Part shown: one piece after another, positions 60,945 to 64,000 of the stretch | Position numbering within the stretch: the first letter of the stretch is position 1 | How the letters are laid out: every line of letters starts with the position of its first letter | NCBI GenBank assembly: GCA_020354645.1 | Contig: CP070652.1 | Span: 3,678,891 to 3,742,890, forward strand | Length of the DNA stretch: 64,000 nt | Reading direction: 5' to 3' | Source: Deltaproteobacteria bacterium | Lineage (GTDB): Bacteria > Desulfobacterota > Desulfobacteria > Desulfobacterales > G020354645 | The notes under the pieces: model-generated | Seen by the model: the letters and a program-made list of their open reading frames with translations, nothing else | The model's database searches: none | Told to the model about the DNA's origin: nothing | Translations under genes and position numbers: made by a program

Positions 60945-62819
60945 ATGATCAGCGTTGACAATCTTACAAAAAGTTTCGGCAGCCATGTTCTCTTTGAGCG
61001 GGCAAGTTTTAAGCTTAATGCCCGCGAAAGGCTGGGGCTCGTCGGAAGAAACGGTCACGGTAAAACGACGCTTTTGCGGCTGATCGCCGGCGAAGAGCTA
61101 CCTGATTCGGGAACTGTAATAATGCCCAGGCACTATCGCATCGGCTACGTTCGCCAGCGACTGGCATTTACCCGAAACACTATCCTGGATGAGGGAATGA
61201 CCGGGTTGCCGGATCAGGAAGTTGGTCATTATTGGAAAGTTGAGAAGATACTCGCCGGTCTGGGGTTTTCCAGCAGTGATTTGCAGCGTCATCCAAAAGA
61301 GTTTTCCGGGGGATACCAGGTGCGTCTGAACCTGGCCAAAGTACTGGTATCCGATCCTGATCTCCTTTTGTTGGACGAACCGACCAATTATTTGGACATT
61401 AATGCCATCCGCTGGATCGAGCGTTTCTTGAACACCTGGCCCCGTGAGGTCATGCTGATAACCCACGACAGAAGTTTTATGGATAAAGTCGTGACCCACA
61501 CCATCGGTATTCATCGCAAAAAACTGCGCAAGGTAACGGGGGGTACTGAAAAATACTATTCTCAGATCGCTCAGGATGAAGAAATTTATGAAAAAACCCG
61601 TATCAACGATGAACGCCGTCGAAAGGAAATCGAACAATTTATTGACCGTTTCAGGGCCAAGGCCAGATTGGCCAATCTTGTGCAATCCCGTGTCAAACAA
61701 TTGTCGAAAATGAAGAAGCACCAGAAGCTTGAAAAAATCAAGACCCTCGACTTTTACTTTCGAAGCCTGCCTTTTCCGGGTAAACATCCCTTGACTATTC
61801 GTAATATTTTTTTTGCTTATAATCGACGCCATCCTATCATTAAGGATTTCAGCTTCACACTTAATGCCGGGGACCGAGTCTGTGTTATCGGAAAAAACGG
61901 CAAGGGCAAAACAACGCTGCTAAAACTCCTGGCATGTGTGCTGCAACCGCAGCAGGGCCAAATTACATATAACCCCAATGTTACCATGGGCTTTTTTGAA
62001 CAGACCAATATTAAAAGCCTGGTGGATGAGCGAACGGTGGCAGAAGAAATCCTGTATGCGAGCCCTGCACTTGACAAGCGCCTCGCCCGGAATATTTGTG
62101 GTGCCATGATGTTCAGCGGTGATGAGGCCTTGAAGAAAATCAGCGTGCTCTCGGGGGGAGAAAAAAGCCGGGTCATGCTCGGCAAGATTCTGGTCACCCC
62201 GCTAAACCTCTTGATTCTTGATGAACCTACAAACCATCTTGACCTGGAATCATGCGACGCCCTGCTTGCGGCGCTTGATAGTTTCGAAGGCACGATCGTC
62301 ATGGTAACCCATAATGAAATGTTTCTTCACGCCCTGGCGAATCGTCTGATCGTCTTCCAAAACGACGGCATAAACGCTTACGCAGGAAGTTACCAGCATT
62401 TCCTGGATAAAGATGGTTGGTATGAGGAGCGAATTGCCGTTGAAGCTTCTCAAAAAGAAATGTCCAAAGATCCCATTAAATTGAATAAAAAAGAAATCAG
62501 GCGCCAGCGTTCGGAAATCGTTATTGAACGGGGTAAGGTTTTGAAACCGCTTAAACGGCAAATTACCCGTATCGAAAACGATATCGACAGACATGAAAAA
62601 GAACTATCTGAACGCAACAGGGAAATGCAAACAGCAACTTTGGACCGGGACGGAAAAAGAATCGCTGAACTCGCTCAGGCTATTCACCGCAACCAATCCG
62701 CAATTGATCGTCTTTTGGATGAACTTGAAATAGCCAGTGCGAATTACGACAAAAAGAAGTCAGAGTTTGAAAAAATGCTTGGAAAGCTGGATTTCAGGCC
62801 TGTTCAGACTGCCCGATAG
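60945..62819 (+). CDS. ABC-F family ATPase, Uup-like
   Basis: The 624-residue protein has two ABC domains in one chain and no membrane span. The first has GLVGRNGHGKTTLLRL, signature FSGGYQVRLNLA and Walker B LLLLDEPTNYLD. The second has VIGKNGKGKTTLLKL, LSGGEKSRVMLGK and LLILDEPTNHLD. A charged linker and a C-terminal coiled coil (about residues 540-615) complete the Uup-type layout. ABC-F proteins act on the ribosome or in genome stability rather than transport. The role of this member is not known. Confidence 0.92.
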   Translation: MISVDNLTKSFGSHVLFERASFKLNARERLGLVGRNGHGKTTLLRLIAGEELPDSGTVIMPRHYRIGYVRQRLAFTRNTILDEGMTGLPDQEVGHYWKVEKILAGLGFSSSDLQRHPKEFSGGYQVRLNLAKVLVSDPDLLLLDEPTNYLDINAIRWIERFLNTWPREVMLITHDRSFMDKVVTHTIGIHRKKLRKVTGGTEKYYSQIAQDEEIYEKTRINDERRRKEIEQFIDRFRAKARLANLVQSRVKQLSKMKKHQKLEKIKTLDFYFRSLPFPGKHPLTIRNIFFAYNRRHPIIKDFSFTLNAGDRVCVIGKNGKGKTTLLKLLACVLQPQQGQITYNPNVTMGFFEQTNIKSLVDERTVAEEILYASPALDKRLARNICGAMMFSGDEALKKISVLSGGEKSRVMLGKILVTPLNLLILDEPTNHLDLESCDALLAALDSFEGTIVMVTHNEMFLHALANRLIVFQNDGINAYAGSYQHFLDKDGWYEERIAVEASQKEMSKDPIKLNKKEIRRQRSEIVIERGKVLKPLKRQITRIENDIDRHEKELSERNREMQTATLDRDGKRIAELAQAIHRNQSAIDRLLDELEIASANYDKKKSEFEKMLGKLDFRPVQTAR

Positions 62820-62832
62820 CAGGCAAACGTTT

Positions 62833-62863
62833 AACTTCCCGCCCTAAAGGGCGGGGCTTGCAG
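62833..62863. repeat. IS200/IS605-like terminal hairpin, solo
   Basis: A perfect stem pairs CCCGCCC with GGGCGGG around TAAA and is followed by GCTTGC, just after the ABC-F stop. It resembles the hairpin at 44073-44103. There is no T run, so a terminator role is doubtful. No transposase is nearby. Confidence 0.4.
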
Positions 62864-63504
62864 AGAAGCGAACCGGTCAATTCAGTTGCACCGCAGCCTG
62901 CGACGAGCTCAGCCGAGTCGAATGTCGAATAAGGAATGATGAATGTAGAAGGAAAAAAAATCATCATTCGAAATTCCTTGTTCGTTATTCGATATTCAAT
63001 ACCCTAAAACTGTTTGCCTGCCAGGCCTAAAACGGCAACTCCCTTCCATTTTGCTGCTTGCCGGCACAATATTCGGTGTCCCACAAAATTCGGCATATAT
63101 TTAGCGAATCACTCTACCGCCGTCGCCTGTTCCAATAGACACGTCAACTGCCCACCCAAGCGCATTTTTTCCGTCAAATAGTAATACAATATATATCAAT
63201 AAAATTATTTCCCCCCGCTAATCATGTGATTAAGAAATAAATGTCATACATTTTATGTCACAAAATACATATAATTGGGAAATTATTTTCCCACCTATCA
63301 GTATTGATGAAAATAAGGATGCCTTTAATTATCTATGTTTATTCGATTTATTATCATTTCATACATCTGGCATCTATTTTGCTCAACGATTAAAATGCAA
63401 AATGATTTCAGTTGTTTGTAGTTATATGTAATACATTGTTTGACCCTCCTTATCTTGTAAGAACTTAAAATGAAATACCAACCAGTGCTTATGGGGAGTA
63501 AAAA
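62864..63504. other. Non-coding gap with a heptad repeat and an AT-rich regulatory region
   Basis: No gene is seen. Positions 62920-63000 hold an inverted repeat with 7-bp periodic arms (right arm ATTCGAA, ATTCCTT, GTTCGTT, ATTCGAT, ATTCAAT). From about 63180 the DNA is AT-rich and has two palindromes that could be activator sites: TAATCA/TGATTA at about 63222-63235 and TGGGAAA/TTTCCCA at 63276-63293. A sigma-54-like promoter follows at 63368. Confidence 0.55.
63368..63383 (+). promoter_or_regulatory. Predicted sigma-54 (-24/-12) promoter
   Basis: TGGCATCTATTTTGCT has the invariant GG and GC with the required ten-base spacing, and matches the consensus TGGCAC-N5-TTGCW except at one position. 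It lies about 120 bases before the start of the sensor gene. Upstream palindromes may bind an enhancer-binding protein. Confidence 0.6.
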
Positions 63505-64000
63505 ATGAGATTTCTACCAAAATGGCCAAGGGCAGATATTTCGCTCCATCTACGCACCAAATTTCTGATCGGAATTATCGTTTTAGAATGCCTGATAATG
63601 ACGGGTACTATTCTGGTTGTCGAACGCCAGATGCGGGCGTCTATTCTGGATGAATTTGTAAAACTTGGTATTGCCATCAGCAAGAACTTATCTGCAGTAA
63701 ATGCGAATTTTGTGACGACTTACAACTATGTGGGAATCGAACAAAACGTGGCCAAAGCGGTTAAAGATAATAATTTAGCTTATGCGCTGATTGAATTTTT
63801 TGATGGAGACATTGCCGCCTACATCGGCAAAGATGATATTAAACGGGAAGTGATAAAAAATAAGACTGAAGGCCACGCTTTCAGGGATAAAGACATACTG
63901 GTCCGATATTTAAAATTTAATAATTCCGAGTCGCAAATATGCGATCTTGCGTCTCCCATTATCGTTCGTGACAAACAGTGGGCTACGGTTCGGGTGGGGT
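63505..64000 (+). CDS. Membrane sensor protein, partial (probable histidine kinase or related)
   Basis: Only the first 165 codons lie in the window. The ATG has GGGGAG six bases upstream. A basic start is followed by one membrane span (about residues 20-40, FLIGIIVLECLIMTGTILVV) and a sensory region with ASILDEFVKLGIAISKNLSA and DNNLAYALIEFFDGDIAAYIG, the layout of single-Cache-type periplasmic sensors that precede a HAMP domain. Output could be a histidine kinase, a cyclase or a chemoreceptor; the deciding part is beyond the edge. Confidence 0.75.
   Translation, partial: MRFLPKWPRADISLHLRTKFLIGIIVLECLIMTGTILVVERQMRASILDEFVKLGIAISKNLSAVNANFVTTYNYVGIEQNVAKAVKDNNLAYALIEFFDGDIAAYIGKDDIKREVIKNKTEGHAFRDKDILVRYLKFNNSESQICDLASPIIVRDKQWATVRVG

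Noticed and set aside
62833-62863. Rho-independent terminator of the ABC-F gene
   Set aside because: The stem is strong but is followed by GCTTGC and not by a T run.

Overview
The window reads as a chromosomal segment of an anaerobic deltaproteobacterium (Desulfobacterota), most likely a sulfate-reducing or syntrophic member of the Desulfobacterales. This is inferred from the gene set: an Rnf-type complex preceded by a multihaem c-type cytochrome, a membrane pyrophosphatase, CarD, an ispE - tRNA-Gln - prs - rplY - pth block, and moderate GC with intergenic space full of short repeats. The species cannot be named from the sequence alone.

Layout. (1) Positions 381-12222, all on the minus strand, are part of a surface-glycan locus: a Wzx-like flippase, a sulfotransferase, five further intact glycosyltransferases, three methyltransferases and one glycosyltransferase broken by an in-frame TAA. 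A 212-bp inverted-repeat element sits just upstream of the broken gene. (2) Positions 12223-13015 are non-coding and end in the promoter and MraZ operator of the dcw cluster. (3) Positions 13016-30691, plus strand, are the division and cell-wall cluster mraZ-rsmH-ftsL-ftsI-murE-murF-mraY-murD-ftsW-murG-murC-murB-ftsQ-ftsA-ftsZ. No ddl is present, and murF carries an in-frame TAA. Several gaps hold inverted repeats whose arms have 7-bp periodicity. (4) A radical-SAM protein, a five-haem cytochrome and an rnfCDGEAB operon follow (30812-39480). RnfB is fused to a complete GltD/NfnB-like flavoprotein, while RnfC and RnfD appear to lack canonical NADH/FMN-site motifs. (5) Positions 39607-44848 hold a radical-SAM/SPASM protein with an SDR-like N-terminus, an alpha/beta hydrolase, a FemAB/GNAT-like protein and three paralogues of a family I do not recognise. 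(6) Positions 45131-52012 carry a YeiH-type transporter, a Ca2+/cation antiporter, rluD, carD and hppA. (7) Positions 52229-56430 carry pth, rplY, prs, tRNA-Gln, ispE and a DUF1844 gene. (8) Positions 56624-60658 are an mlaC - RND transporter - mlaA lipid-transport operon. An ABC-F ATPase gene and the start of a sensor gene behind a sigma-54-like promoter close the window.

How the parts fit. The dcw block makes lipid II precursors and the division ring. The glycan locus decorates the cell surface. The mla-type operon probably handles outer-membrane phospholipid. Rnf plus cytochrome plus membrane PPase form the energy-conserving part. The most promising places for unfamiliar biology are the altered Rnf operon and the three-paralogue locus at 39.6-44.8 kb. 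All functional statements come from reading motifs by eye; no database search was run.
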